Below are positions 49,347 to 61,383 of a stretch of 64,000 nucleotides of DNA, piece after piece. The stretch is from Ephemerocybe angulata. Taxonomy: Eukaryota; Basidiomycota; Agaricomycetes; Agaricales; Psathyrellaceae. Below the pieces are notes generated by a model, which was given only the letters and a program-made list of their open reading frames with translations, was not told the DNA's origin and searched no databases. The stretch's first letter is position 1; every line of letters starts with the position of its first letter. Made by a program: the position numbers and the translations under genes. Where the stretch lies: assembly GCA_013368325.1 (NCBI GenBank), contig JAACJK010000057.1, positions 806,001-870,000 of the forward strand. Reading direction: 5' to 3'.

Positions 49347-49814
49347 GAGGGGGTGCTTCATTTGTTTTCCGCATACCTAATGGCTTGTGACGAGCAGTGA
49401 CGATTTATGGTAGCAGCACGTTTGGTTGGCTATGTTGGGTTTTTCTTGCTTCTCGGCGTAACTACTCACTCATCCTGATACTTAACGTGAATGATGACTG
49501 GAAGGAATGTGTTGCAGATACATTAGATTTAGAGTACTAGGTCGTGAAAATATACCCTACACAATCTATCTAAGAATCATGGACTCCAAGCGCTCGGCGC
49601 TTAGTCGGCGCTTTCGGTTCTGGTTTGTTTGACTTGTATTCGCAACTGCCAATGTGCAGTTTCAGTGGAAAGAAGTATGTGTTACATTGTAGTTCTACGT
49701 TTAGTATCGTCAATAAGCATTGTTAGATCGTCCGTCCGTCCGTCAGTTGTACTGTCTCTTCCTTCCCTGCACCAACTACGCCCCTGTACACGGTGCCCCC
49801 AGATGAGACTCGAT
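49347..49814. other. Convergent intergenic region with one repeat copy
   Basis: 3' ends of the GT32 and epimerase genes meet here. It contains the GC-rich 27-base repeat 49588-49614; no gene. Confidence 0.6.
49588..49614. repeat. GCGCTT-rich 27-base repeat related to 41407-41433
   Basis: Near-palindromic sequence of AAGCGCT/GGCGCTT words. 22 of 27 positions match the copy at 41407-41433; both copies lie between genes. Confidence 0.6.
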
Positions 49815-51215
49815 CTAATGGCCGTTCTCAACCCCATTCCCATTCTTCTCTTTGGGTTGCTGCTGGGCCTTAGCCTGCGCAGTATTCACAGCATCCTTGA
49901 GGGTCTGGATGACCGCTGGGGGATCATCGGCGCCATAGATAGCTGTCCCTGCGACGATGACATTGCTTCCTGTGAGATGCAAAAAGGCAGTGTTAGTTTC
50001 TCTAGCTTCGCAGTTTCGCAATACACATTGAGTGACGGGATGTCAATGAAAGGACCCTGTGGCATAGCAAGAAGCAGTGAGGCGGGTGGAGGAGCCCGTT
50101 GCGCAGCTAATCAGAGCAAGCCCGTTGGGCTTGGCGTGACAAGGATAGAAGGACACTTGGAACATGGATACAGCAGTTCACCCGGGTTTCTGCCAGGGGA
50201 AGTCCCACCCAGCATCGCACCTCGCATGTGCGTGTAGGGAAAAGCGAAGGGAAAGGAAATTGTTCCGTGCTTACCTGCTTCTGCACAGACATGCACCGTC
50301 TTCGGGTTGAGACCTCCGTCGACTTCGATATCTTTTTCGGGGAACCGGGCGCGCAGCTCGGCGACCTTTGGAACGCAGCGTTCCAGGAATTTTTGGCCAC
50401 CGCGACCTAATAAGGTTAGACGTAGGTTAGCTGGCTGATCTCGTTGTCGAGAGTGCAGAGAAGAGTGGGGTATTTAATCGAGGGATGTATGGGTGTTGGA
50501 GTAGGAGGAGTATGGGTGGTTACAATCAAGGAAAGATTTACCAGGGTAGACGGTCATGACGAGAAGCATATCGGCAAGGGCGCCAATATCGTCGGTTATA
50601 GCGGAGGAAGGGGTGTCGGGGGAGATGGCGACACCCGCTTTCATGTTCCGTTTGTGGATTGCGTGGATGAGCGAAATGGGATCGGCTGTGTAGGGAAGGA
50701 GGTGTCAGCTTATGCATACCAAGTGCGTCATCGATACGGCGTATGTTCGCGAGTAGGATTGATAGACTTTCGAAGACGCAGGAATCGGACGAGCGAATGG
50801 ATGAACGCACATGCAGCTTCAATGTGGAAGCAGTATAGGGCGCCTCCAGCGTCTGCGATGTCGTCCACCCAGCGTTCGGGGTTTGAGACCATCATGTGCA
50901 CGTCCATGAAGATGCCTGGGACGCCCTTGTGTACGCACTTGAGCACGGGGGCGCCTGCGCATAGTTTTCGCGTTGGTTATCCGCATCGCTCTTTAGGCAA
51001 TGAGAAAAGACTATACCCATCGTAATATTAGGAACAAAGTGCCTGCACGCGACGCGATGTGAGGGTATGTCTTTGGGACGGTGTTTGGGCACTCACCCGT
51101 CCATAACGTCCATGTGCAGCCATTGTGCGCCCCCCTTGAGCATGCGGGTGCACTCAGCGGTGAGCTGGCCAAAGTCTGAGGCCAGCACGGACGGGGATAT
51201 GATAGCTTCAGGCAT
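49815..51215 (-). CDS. RPE1: Ribulose-phosphate 3-epimerase
   Basis: Six exons: 51215-51097, 51042-51017, 50954-50811, 50685-50542, 50406-50275, 49969-49815 (239 aa, in frame). It interconverts ribulose-5-phosphate and xylulose-5-phosphate in the pentose phosphate pathway. The TIM-barrel signatures are MPEAIISPSVLASDFGQL, HMDVMDGHFVPNITMGAP, FMDVHMMVSNPERWV, LLVMTVYPGRGGQKF, DIEVDGGLNPKTVH and GSNVIVAGTAIYG. The His and Asp residues that hold the metal are all present. The C-terminal ~20 residues (QQQPKEKNGNGVENGH) are an extra polar tail. It is divergent from the secreted protein at 51441. Confidence 0.96.
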
Positions 51216-51440
51216 TCTAGAGTTAAAGATGAGAGGATCTACGGTGGAGATCGCGATTCATCATATGCGGCAATGTTTGTCGTTGCTGTGCGGGGCCGTC
51301 CATGTGCCCGATCCGGACTCCGAGCTCCACTCGCGTCTGCACTGCCGCACCGTCATCATCGCCCGGTATAAAGTCGCCAGGCCGCCGAGTGCAAAAAGTC
51401 AGCACATTCCCCTCGCCCCTTCATTTTTACATCCCACACC

Positions 51441-52115
51441 ATGCACGCCCGCTTTGCCACCGTCCTCCTCGCTGCCTCTGCAGCCTCCGTGCTTGCCACG
51501 CCCTTCCCCACGGCCGCCCCCCTCGAGGTGCGCCAGAACGGCGACGGCGGAATCGTTGGCGACAGTAAGCACACCTTCCTTTTTTGCCGATCATCGCTAA
51601 TGCCCTTTGCGCTACTAGTCGCCTCCGGAGCCAGCTCTGTCGCCAGTGTTATCGGCAGCGGTGCCTCAAGTGTAGGCAGCGTTGTTGTCAGTGGGGCGTC
51701 TAGTGTTGGCACCGAAGTTACCAGCAAAGCCGGTGAGATTGGGAGCACAATCACCCATGCTGCAGGGGATATTTTCACAACAGCAACCTGTACGTTGGCC
51801 CTCTCAGGCACATTGACATTCGAACTCACGACACTCTTTCTTTTAGCCATTGGCGGTACAGCATACACCGTTGTCTCCAAAGCTGGGGGAGACGCCATTA
51901 CCCTCGCAGAAAATGGAGCAGGCAACGTTATCACGACGTTCGGGTCTGTCTACACCACCGCTACGAACGTAGTCGGTGCAGCCGCCTCCTCTGCCTCGTC
52001 AGCAGCAGTCGGCAAGAACGCCGCCGCGCCCTCGCTCCAGTTCAACACCGCTCTCGCCGTCGGAGCAGCATCTGTCATTGGCAGCATGCTTTTCGGCGCC
52101 TTCATCACGCTCTAA
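51441..52115 (+). CDS. Small secreted, probably GPI-anchored Ser/Ala/Gly-rich protein
   Basis: Exons 51441-51564, 51619-51789, 51847-52115 give 187 aa. A signal peptide (MHARFATVLLAASAASVLA) is followed by a KR/QR-type pro region (LEVRQNGDGG). A repetitive Ser/Gly/Val stretch follows, with repeated SGASSV units. The C-terminal hydrophobic segment (LAVGAASVIGSMLFGAFITL) with Ser/Ala before it fits a GPI signal. Both introns (54 and 57 bases) are multiples of three and free of stops, so the unspliced message also encodes one frame of 224 aa. No family is recognised; a cell-wall or hyphal-surface role is guessed from composition. Confidence 0.7.
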   Translation: MHARFATVLLAASAASVLATPFPTAAPLEVRQNGDGGIVGDSKHTFLFCRSSLMPFALLVASGASSVASVIGSGASSVGSVVVSGASSVGTEVTSKAGEIGSTITHAAGDIFTTATCTLALSGTLTFELTTLFLLAIGGTAYTVVSKAGGDAITLAENGAGNVITTFGSVYTTATNVVGAAASSASSAAVGKNAAAPSLQFNTALAVGAASVIGSMLFGAFITL

Positions 52116-53090
52116 CCGCTGTGATCTTCGCGCTTCACGGACAATATTTACTGGACTATGCAGCACTTCCGCCGACTACCTATCGTATGTCCCAGCGCGT
52201 CGTCGTCATAAAGTCTACGCGTCGCTGTCGTAATCTCTAGTTGTAATCTTACATATACCCCCCATTCGTTGCCCAGCCACTTGATACCTCTCCCTTCCCC
52301 TTCCCTCTCCTTCTGCCTACCTACCGCCATCTGCCAACCTTCTTCGGACCGTGTAGCACATTTGGACTCTTTCGTAGCCTTCGTCGCACACACCTTTTAC
52401 ACGAGATTTACTCGTTGCTTGTAGGCACACCGCCTCATAATCCTTGTATTAAAATTAAACGCACCTTCCACTATACACTGCCCTTCATCCAAAGCCTCTC
52501 CTTCTCCTTCCCCGCGCTTCTCGATGCACGACGCGACACCCGGTAAATGGTTCGAATAATAGGTGCAGAACTGAGAACATGTCGATGATGGCAACGAGCA
52601 TCAGATGATCATGTCCTCCGCCCTTGGCGAGGACGACTGTAGCCCTCCTTCGTACATAGAACGCACAAAATGCCGAAAGTTCAGCATAATAAAACCGCTC
52701 ACAATGCTCTGCTAGCAACACCCCCATTTACACAGACCCCCTCCCCACGACTGTGACGAGACGTCGGCTGGACCGTTGTTCCCAGTGGCCTTGTGTTCTC
52801 TGGAATTTCCGCCGTCTCGCTTGTTTTCTTTCCTTTCCGTTTCCGTTTCCGTTTCCGTTTCCACCGACCGACCGACCGACTGCTAGACAGCTGGCTGGCT
52901 GTTTCGTTCCCTTGGTCTCTTCACCCTAACCTTCTTTCTTCACTTCTTTCTTTACTTCTCGTTCTTCACTTTCTTCACTTTCTCGTCTACTTCGTTCCGG
53001 GAGCTGGGCTCCGTTCATTCATTCGACCACGTTCTAGTCTCTCCTTCAAGCACTACATTCCCCGACGCTCCCTACTAATCGCTCTCGAAA
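52116..53090. other. Pyrimidine-rich upstream region with short tandem repeats
   Basis: Between the two secreted-protein genes. 52830-53000 holds (TTTCCG)4 and (CCGA)n, then long CT-rich runs (ttctttctt, cttcact). CT-tracts just above an ATG are common in highly expressed fungal genes. No gene is supported in the rest; small frames here are chance. Confidence 0.6.
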
Positions 53091-54166
53091 ATGATCTTCA
53101 CTCTCACCAAACTGGCGCAAGTGGCTCTCAGCGCGGCAGTCGCTGCCCTCCTCGTGTCGCAGAGCGCATTAGGCCGCGCGATCCACAGACGTTCCGAGGT
53201 CGAGTCTGGATCTGAAGAGCTGTACGGACGTGCTTTGGAAGTCGAAACGCTCGACGGGAGTCTCCTTGACCGTACGTTCCTCATATTAAACTACCTGCTT
53301 AAACCCAAGTTTACATGGTGGTCTTCTGCAGCAATCGTCATCGATTATTTAGACCAGCTCGAAATCTACACGGCCGCGGTGAACAAGAGTGAGCACCAGG
53401 TCCTCTCAATTGCACAGAGCTTGCTAAGTCCCTCGGTCCTACAGCGGAAAAGGGAACGGAGCTATACGAAGAGCTCGTGGACCAAACGTCGACCATCAGT
53501 TCGATGCGTACGTCCTTTCCACACCGGATTCAAAGATCGACTCTGACATTCCTCACAGTCTCGTTCTTCATGGAGGACTACGCGACATTCGTCCAAGTTC
53601 CGGATAGCACGAGCACAAGCACAGCAGACATCCCACTGAGCACGGCAGTTGGGGAAGATCCATTGCCCACCAGCACGGCAGCGGAGACGCAAGACGAACC
53701 GGCGCCTACGCCCACGCCTGCCCCAACAGCTACCTCTGACAGTATGTGGCCCTTCATCACAGGAAATTGAAGTGGAAATCCTGACGCGCCTTCATCGCAG
53801 AACCTGTCATAACCACAGTCATCCCTCAGTCGGACACCTCCGTTGTGATCCCCGCTTCTCAAGGAACGACCACGACTGTCACGCGCACGGGGGCTGCCAC
53901 TGCTACCGTGTCTCCGAGCGGAAAAGGAGGGGAGGAGCAGGTTCCGCGTTCAAGTTCCACTGCCTCGACGTCTACTCGAGGAGGTTTTGCAACGGCGGCT
54001 GGCTCAACGACCGAGGTCCTGTACGTGCATTCCGCTCTGACATCTCATTCGCGCCCTTGTTCATCAACTCTTGTTCTGCAGACGGAACAGCGCCTTCCAA
54101 ACCGCGTCGACTTCGCTCTTGATCCCTGTTGGACTCGCCGCGGGATTGTTAATGACCGTATTGTAG
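53091..54166 (+). CDS. Secreted Ser/Thr-rich GPI-anchored surface protein
   Basis: Six exons: 53091-53271, 53332-53388, 53445-53507, 53559-53741, 53801-54020, 54082-54166 (262 aa). A signal peptide (MIFTLTKLAQVALSAAVAALLVS) is followed by RAIHRRSE, a possible processing site. A small charged helical region (IVIDYLDQLEIYTAAVN) follows. From about residue 115 it is Ser/Thr/Pro-rich (TSTSTADIPLSTAVGEDP, then TPTPAPTATSD), expected to be O-glycosylated. The C-terminal segment (STSLLIPVGLAAGLLMTVL) fits a GPI attachment signal. No catalytic domain is seen. Probably a cell-wall or plasma-membrane glycoprotein. Confidence 0.7.
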
Positions 54167-54350
54167 ATTTGGGTGCATTGGACTTTGCGTAGACAAACAG
54201 ACGCGTGATAGGGACTCGGGTCTTGGGACTTTGGCGAGGACATTCCAGGTCGGCGGTCTAGACGGTAGTTTTGATGACACGGAATATATGGGCTGAGATG
54301 CCTGATTGAGAGCACGTCTAGGTTACAACGAGAACGGTAAAAGAATGCGT

Positions 54351-54935
54351 TTAGTCGACGTTCTTGTTGACCTGTTTTCGATTGTGAGCAGGGCGTATCG
54401 AGTGTGAATGTTAAGTGAGGACACACGTGGGGGTTCCAGAAGAGAGAGTTGTTTCCCCAGGGGAAGGGCTTGGAGCGCCTGTTGAGGTAGTCGTAGGCAG
54501 GGGGCTCGGGGAGCTCTCCGCCGTTCTCGTGCTTGATGTGCTCGATGTGCGCGGCGTGCTCAGCCTCGGCGTTGTAGACCCAGGCGGTGCAGACGGCGAC
54601 TGGAGGATACGTGAGCCAATAGCGAGGCAAGCGGTTGTAAAAAGACTCACTGCCGGGAAGGCAAGCGTAGAAGCTGTATGCACAGGTTAGGATTGGTTTA
54701 GGAGGATAGCACGGTTCAGACAAACCTGATCTTCCTCCAGAGGTCGGCGGTCTCTGTGGTCATCTGCGTCAGTCTGTGGTCAAAATGCAGGCCAGTTGGA
54801 CGGACCGGCGGCGTGGTGCATGAGGGCCTTCTCCTCAGCGATGTAGTTGGCGAGGGCCTGGTTGTCGGCGGTGGCGTAGCCGCGAGCGCGACGGGGAGCA
54901 GCGCGCACAGCAGTGCGGAGGGCAGCAAAGGACAT
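54351..54935 (-). CDS. COX13: Cytochrome c oxidase subunit VIa
   Basis: Five exons: 54935-54806, 54753-54726, 54673-54651, 54599-54427, 54371-54351 (124 aa). A nuclear-encoded subunit of respiratory complex IV in the inner mitochondrial membrane. The Arg-rich, acid-free start (MSFAALRTAVRAAPRRARGYA) is a mitochondrial presequence. Family signatures are ETADLWRKISFYACLPGIAVC with the single membrane helix, then ELPEPPAYDYLNRRSKPFPWGNN and LFWNPHVN. Three exons are under 30 bases. It is divergent from RPN2 across 193 bases. Confidence 0.95.
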
Positions 54936-55128
54936 GGCGAGAGACTGAGTGGGGGTTTTCTGCGTGTTAGGGTTATTTCGGAGGAGACGCGGGCAACGTC
55001 CAGGCCCGTATTTGCTGTTGTTAGGGCTGGAGGCTGCAGGTGACTTGTGTGGGACGCGTCACCTCAATTGAAAGCGTGCGCCTAATTTCCTAAACCCCAG
55101 ATTCCACCTCCCTCCTCCTCATCTCCCA

Positions 55129-58100
55129 ATGGTCCGCCAACAATCGTCGGCTGCGGGCGTCCTGGCGCTGCTCCAGGAGCCTGACCCAGCCTTCAAGCAG
55201 CATGCTCTCAAGGCGCTAATCCCACTCGTACCCCAGTTCTGGGCTGAGATATCAGAACACATTGGCGACATGTAAGTAGCATCGGAGTTGTCGCACAAAG
55301 GTCAAAATCTCATTCAAACGACACCGTAGTGAAGCCCTCTACGAGGCCAACGACTTCCCCAAGCCTGCTCGCGACGCGGCCGCGCTGCTCGCCTCCAAGG
55401 TCTACTACTTCCTTGGCGAATACGAGGAAGCCCTGTCTTTCGCCCTCGGTGCTGGAAACGCGTTCCAAAATGAGGCCGCCACTGTTGGGTCCGAAGAATA
55501 TGTCGAGACTATTGTCTGTGCGTATCACCAGTCGCTTTCTGCGAGACTTTGCATTTAATGAACGCGTCATACAGCAAAGGCAATTGATCGGTATATCCAA
55601 GCGCGGAACGACGAAAAGGCTGGAGAGAAGATCGACCCGCGGTTGCAGAGCATCATTGAGGCCATCTTCGAGAGGTGTGTAAAGGAGGGAGAGTTCAAGC
55701 AGGTCAGTCCGTTTCAGCTAGATCCACAACTTCGTCCTGACGTCCTTTAGGCGATTGGCATTGCCCTTGAATCCCACCGATTAGACATAATTTCCAACAT
55801 CTACTCCCACACCAACGATGTCTCGCTTCTCTCATACACGATGGAGGGTGTTCTCGACACCGGATTCCCTCTCTCCTACCGCGACCAAGTCCTCCGCTTC
55901 ATCTTCCCCTTGTTCCCCACACCCACCGTTGTCGACGCGTCACCGCACGTCCATGCGCTGACGCGCTTGCTTGTCACCCTCAGCGACCCCGAAATCACTA
56001 TTCCCTTCCTCACATCCCTCGTTGCCAACCAACAACTCCTTGCCTACCAAATCGCGTTCGATCTCGTGGAGGGCGGGTCGCAGGACTATCTGGAGAACCT
56101 CCGAACATCCTTGCCAGAAGGCGATGAGGTACGCTTCGACCAACTTATCGTATAGGCCTACTTTGCTAAAGACTCGTGCAGGAAACGAAGGAGACTTACG
56201 ACAAACTCCGTCAAATCCTTACCGGAAAGGAGTCCGTGAAGCTCTACCTCGAATTCCTCAAGCGCAACAACCAAACCGACCTCCTCATTCTCAAGAACAC
56301 CAAGGAAGCACTTGAACCCCGATCCTCATTATACCACACCGCATTGACCCTGCAAAACGCTTTCATGCACGCCGGCACCACCTCCGACATCTTCTTGCGG
56401 GAAAACCTCGAGTGGCTTGCCCTTGCAAGCAACTGGGCGAAGTTCTCCGCTACTGCAGGTCTGGGGGTTATCCACAAGGGCTTCTTCGAGCAGGGACAGG
56501 TAATCTTGGGGCCATACCTTCCTCAAGACGCTGGCGAGAGCAACGTCGGTGGAGCCAACTACTCCGAGGGTGGTGCGTTGTATGCGCTTGGTCTCATCAA
56601 CGCCGGCTGTGGCAGCGATGTCACCTCCTACCTCCGTGAGACCTTGAAGAACGCTCAGGGAGAAGTCGTGCAACACGGTGCTGCTCTTGGTCTCGGTATT
56701 GCCGGCATGGGGTCCAAGAGCGCAGAGGCGTTCGACGATCTCAAGAACGTCCTCTTCACGGACTCTGCTGTGGCTGGTGAGGCTGCCGGTTATGCCATGG
56801 GTTTGATCATGCTTGGAACCGCCGCTGGTGAACCTGTGCGCGAGATGTTGCAGTACGCTCGCGAGACTCAGCATGAGAAGATCATCCGTGGTCTCGCAAT
56901 GGGAACTGCTTTCATCTACTACAGCCGACAGGAAGAGGCCGATGAGACTGTCAAGCTGCTCCTCGCTGAGAAGGTACGCGTTTCCACCTCACCTTTCTTA
57001 TATAACCCATCTAACTCTTTTCATAGGACCCCATCCTCCGATATGGTGGTGTTTACACTCTCGCCCTTGCATACGCTGGCACCGCCAACAACGACGCTGT
57101 TCGCCGACTATTGCACATCGCCGTGTCCGATGTCTCCGACGACGTTCGTCGTGCAGCCGTCACCGCCCTTGCCTTCTTGCTCTTCAAGAACCCCGCTCAA
57201 GTTCCTCGCGTCGTCCAACTCCTTAGCGAGAGTTACAACCCCCACGTTCGCTGCGGTGCAACTTTGGCTCTTGGTATCGCTTGCGCTGGAACTGGCCTCC
57301 AGGTATGCATGTCCTACTTGATTCTACGTCTATACCGTCCTGACGCTTTCCTAGGATGCCATCGATATCCTCGAGCCCATGACCAAGGATAGCGTCGACT
57401 TCGTCCGACAGGGTGCATTCATTGCCCTTGGAATGATCTTGGTTGAACAGTCTGAGGCGGCTTCCCCTTCCTTCGCCTCGACCCGTGCCAAATACACCAA
57501 GGTCATCGCCGACAAACACGAGGACTCCGTTGCACGCTTCGGTGCTGCTATTGGTCAAGGCTTCATTGACGCTGGTGGTAGGAACGTTACCATCAGCCTC
57601 CAGAGCCGCGCTGGTAGCTCGAACACGAGTGCCATTGTTGGTATGGTCATGTTCTGCCAGTTCTGGTACTGGTACCCGCTTGCCCACTGCGCTGCCCTCT
57701 CGTTCTCGCCGACCGGCATCATTGGCTTGAACGGGGACTTGAAGGCACCCAAGTTCGACTTTGTTTCCAATGCCAAGCCTAGCTTGTTCGCGTATCCCTC
57801 TGCGACGAAGCCACCTAAGAAGGAGACCGCAACGAAGGTCGCGACTGCGGTTCTGTCGACTACTGCCAAGGTCAAGGCTCGCGAAAAGAAGAAGGCTGCT
57901 GCCGAGGGCGAAACGATGGACCTCGTAAGTGGACTGTCGATATCTGCTGCGATTGTTTCTGACTCATTTTTTTTAGGACAAGGCTGATGACGCCGATGTT
58001 GAGATGAAGGTGGACGACTCTAAGGACGGCGACGTTTCCCCCATCAACCAGTTGAGCGACGAGGGCAAGCCGTCAACGTCAAAGAAGAAGCTTGAGCCCT

Positions 58101-58561
58101 CATTTGAAATCAAGCCCAACTTTTCTCGCGTCACCCCTGCACAGCTCGCGTACATCTCCTTCCCCCCTGAAGGACGGTACCAGCCCGTGCGCACGGTGAC
58201 GTCGTCGTCGAAGGGGGGCAAGGCCTCCGTTCCTCCTAGTGTGAGAGGGGCCGGGCTTGCGTCGGAGAAGTATGGTGGGGGTGGAGGTATCCTTATCCTG
58301 ACGGACTTGCGACCAGAGGAGGAGGCGGAGTATATTGAGCTGGAGACTCCGGCTATTGTGCCACCGCCTGCGGAGGTCACACCCGCTGTGCAGGCGACGG
58401 GCGCTCAGCCGACTGGGCCTCATATCGCTTTGGATGAGTCTTCTCCTGATGCGGCACCGCCAGAACCGTTCGAGGTAAGCGCCTTTTTGTGTTTTCAAAA
58501 GGTTGGTATTGGCTTTACTGACATGCGTTCGTTCCAGTATCCATTTGACAATGATACCTAA
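55129..58561 (+). CDS. RPN2: 26S proteasome regulatory subunit RPN2
   Basis: Nine exons: 55129-55271, 55330-55517, 55575-55702, 55751-56128, 56182-56973, 57027-57302, 57355-57924, 57977-58474, 58538-58561 (998 aa, in frame). RPN2 is the largest non-ATPase of the 19S base and supports RPN1, RPN13 and RPN3. The N terminus ([20 protein letters not shown]) is the conserved helical start. The centre has the proteasome/cyclosome toroid repeats (for example [53 protein letters not shown]). A Lys-rich linker and the C-terminal beta domain ([14 protein letters not shown]) follow. The tail ends YPFDNDT; in the family the extreme C terminus binds RPN13. Confidence 0.97.
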
Positions 58562-59485
58562 GCTTGCAGCTATCAGACAATTGCACACTTGTATTTCATT
58601 CATGGTTGTTCGTATAGATCATTAATTTCTTTGTGACTTGGCCCTTGCTGTTTCTTTTGGCTGAGGGGTGTTATCTCGGGATCGCGACATCGAGGCATGC
58701 AAGGTGCCTCGGGAAAGCAATTAATATTTCCGATAGCCTTGCAGGTTCATTTTTGAATTCCCGGCATGCTCGAGTGCCTTTGCTCCCGGTCCATTATGGT
58801 ATAGCGGGTATTAGGCTTCAAGTTTCAAAATGTCTTCAGAAATGGCCCTCCAAACTTTAACCTTCTTCGAGTTCTCTGCTGACTCTCCTTCTTTCTTCAG
58901 TGGGGATCATGGGAAGCCAAAATGACCAGTTTAAACGTAACCCGCGTTCCTCATCAACACGCGTACCCCCAGGTGTGGGCGAGGGGGCTTTGCCGATGGA
59001 CCATTCCAAGTGAGACCTTGACAAATGCAGCCCTGCCACTATAAGCAACACGACTCCTGGATCTTGGGGGAGTACGGCATATCCCCCAATCGCGCCATAA
59101 TTTAAATACACTGCGGGTGGTTGTGGCACAAAGTGAGCGCGTCGTGACTCGTCTGTGACTCTGTCGCCACTCGAGGACTTGTATTTTGCGAAAAAACGAA
59201 GCGTGGCTCGGGTTTGCCACCATTGATCGCACGATGGTTCCATTCTAGAGGCATTGTAAAGGCCCATAGTAGAGTACACGAAAGCTTTGTAGTTGAACTT
59301 GGGCTATGGGCATTCATACAAAGAAATTTAAATTGATAAGAGGCTGATCACGCGCCCTGATTTGATCGAAAGTCACGGTAGAAAATCACGGCTTTTGTGG
59401 AAGACTCAACTCCCAAACCTCTCTTCTTTCCACTCTCTCATCTCCATCGAACCTATACCTCCACTTTATCGCAATATCCACAGCA
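58562..59485. other. Intergenic region before importin alpha
   Basis: About 920 bases. Only short frames with no pattern; a ~140-codon minus-strand frame (58857-59279) has no recognisable similarity. The last 100 bases are CT-rich (ctctcttctttccactctctcatctcc), a probable core promoter of importin alpha. Confidence 0.6.
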
Positions 59486-61383
59486 ATGGAAGGGGAATCT
59501 CGTACCATGAAGGCGCGTAGGGAAGGTGTGTTCAGATCTGCTGCAATTTATCGCGATCCTTTGTTGAAGCGCGTTCTCCACACTTCTAGCTTACAAGACT
59601 AAGGGTGTCCTCAAGCAAGATGACCTCAGGCGTCGTCGTGAGGAGCAGCAGGTTGAGATCAGGCGTCAGAAGCGAGAGGAAAATATCTCAAAAAGACGAA
59701 ACTTCTTGCCATCGGCTGGCGCTGACTCCGATGAAGAGACTGGTGGTGTTAGCTGGGATCCTCCCGTAAGTATCCCCAGTCCTACTGTATGATCGTATTC
59801 ACTGACATGGTGTGGCATTTCAGCTCGCGGAGGAGATGATTTCTGGTGTTTTCTCTGAGGATCCCGAGCGTCAACTCGACGCGACCACCAAGTTCCGCAA
59901 GCTCCTTTCAAAAGAGAAGAACCCCCCGATCGAGCGTGTTATCGAGTGTGGTGTCGTCCCCCGTTTTGTCGAGTTCCTCCAGACTGGCCACTCCATGCTC
60001 CAGGTACGTCCTCGATGCCTTTTTTCTGCGTTTATCAATGATGATTGACTTCCCTCGTGCCACAGTTCGAAGCTGCATGGGCGCTAACCAACATCGCCTC
60101 TGGCACCGCTGAGCACACTCAAGTCGTTATCGGAGCCCAAGCTGTCCCCGAATTCATCAAGCTGCTCTCATCACCAGTCCTCGATGTCCGGGAGCAGGCT
60201 GTCTGGGCTTTGGGTAACATCGCTGGTGACAGCCCGCAGTGCAGGGATTACGTCCTCCAACAGGGTGCCCTCCGCCCCTTGTTGGCTCTCTTGAGCGAAA
60301 ACCACAAGATCAGCATGCTCCGAAACGCGACTTGGACCCTGAGCAACTTCTGCCGTGGCAAGTCCCCTCAACCCGACTGGGAATTGGTAAGTACTTTTCG
60401 CTCGTTAATCGATCAATTTCTGACCGCTGCCTTAGATCTCCCCTGCCCTCACCGTTTTGACCAAGTTGATCTACTCTCTCGATGACGAGATCCTTATCGA
60501 CGCCTGCTGGGCGATCTCCTACCTCTCTGATGGCTCCAACGACAAAATCCAGGCTGTCATTGAGTCCGGTGTCTGCAGGCGTCTCGTGGATCTCTTGATG
60601 CACCCTTCGACTTCGGTTCAGACACCCGCTCTGCGATCCGTGGGAAATATCGTTACTGGTGATGATCTCCAAACGCAGGTCGTCATTGCTTCTGGCGCCC
60701 TCCCTGCCCTCCTGTCTCTCCTGTCCTCCCCCAAGGATGGGATTCGCAAGGAGGCCTGCTGGACCATCTCCAATGTCACCGCCGGATCGCCCCCTCAGAT
60801 CCAGTCCGTCATCGACGCCAACATCATTCCTCCTCTCATCAACATTCTTCAAAACGCCGACTTCAAGACCAGGAAGGAGGCATGCTGGGCGATCTCGAAC
60901 GCGACCTCCGGTGGTCTCCAGGAGCCCTCGATCATCCGCTACCTCGTTTCCCAGGGCTGCATTAAGCCTCTGTGCGACCTCTTGACCATGATGGACAACA
61001 AGATCATCCAGGTTGCTCTTGATGGCCTCGACAACATCCTCAAGATTGGTGAATCTGACAAGACGGCCTCTGGACCCGGAGGCGTCAACCAGTACGCTCT
61101 GTACGTCGAAGAGGCCGGTGGAATGGTCACCATCCACAACCTCCAGCAGCACGACAACTTGGAGATCTACAAGAAGGCCTTCAACATCATGGACAAGTAC
61201 TTCCCTGATGAGGATGACGTCGACGCTAACATTGGCGCCCCTACCGTCGATGCTTCCGGTGCTTTCGCTGTATGTTATCTTCCTCGATCTTCTTTGGTGT
61301 ATCTCCTTACTGACTCTGTGTTTTTTCAGTTCCACTCGGATATGAACGCTCCCCAAGGCGGTTTCAGCTTCGGTGGCCAGTAG
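59486..61383 (+). CDS. SRP1: Importin subunit alpha (karyopherin alpha)
   Basis: Six exons: 59486-59525, 59590-59765, 59824-60003, 60066-60386, 60436-61269, 61330-61383 (534 aa, in frame). The adaptor that carries classical NLS proteins into the nucleus with importin beta. The N-terminal importin-beta-binding domain is Arg/Lys-rich ([17 protein letters not shown]). About ten armadillo repeats follow; the Trp/Asn ladder that grips the NLS is clear in [65 protein letters not shown] and [13 protein letters not shown]. The acidic end ([13 protein letters not shown]) is followed by a Gly/Phe tail. Nothing unusual. Confidence 0.97.

Noticed and set aside
60310..61356. 348-codon minus-strand frame
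   Set aside because: Antisense of the long importin alpha exon.
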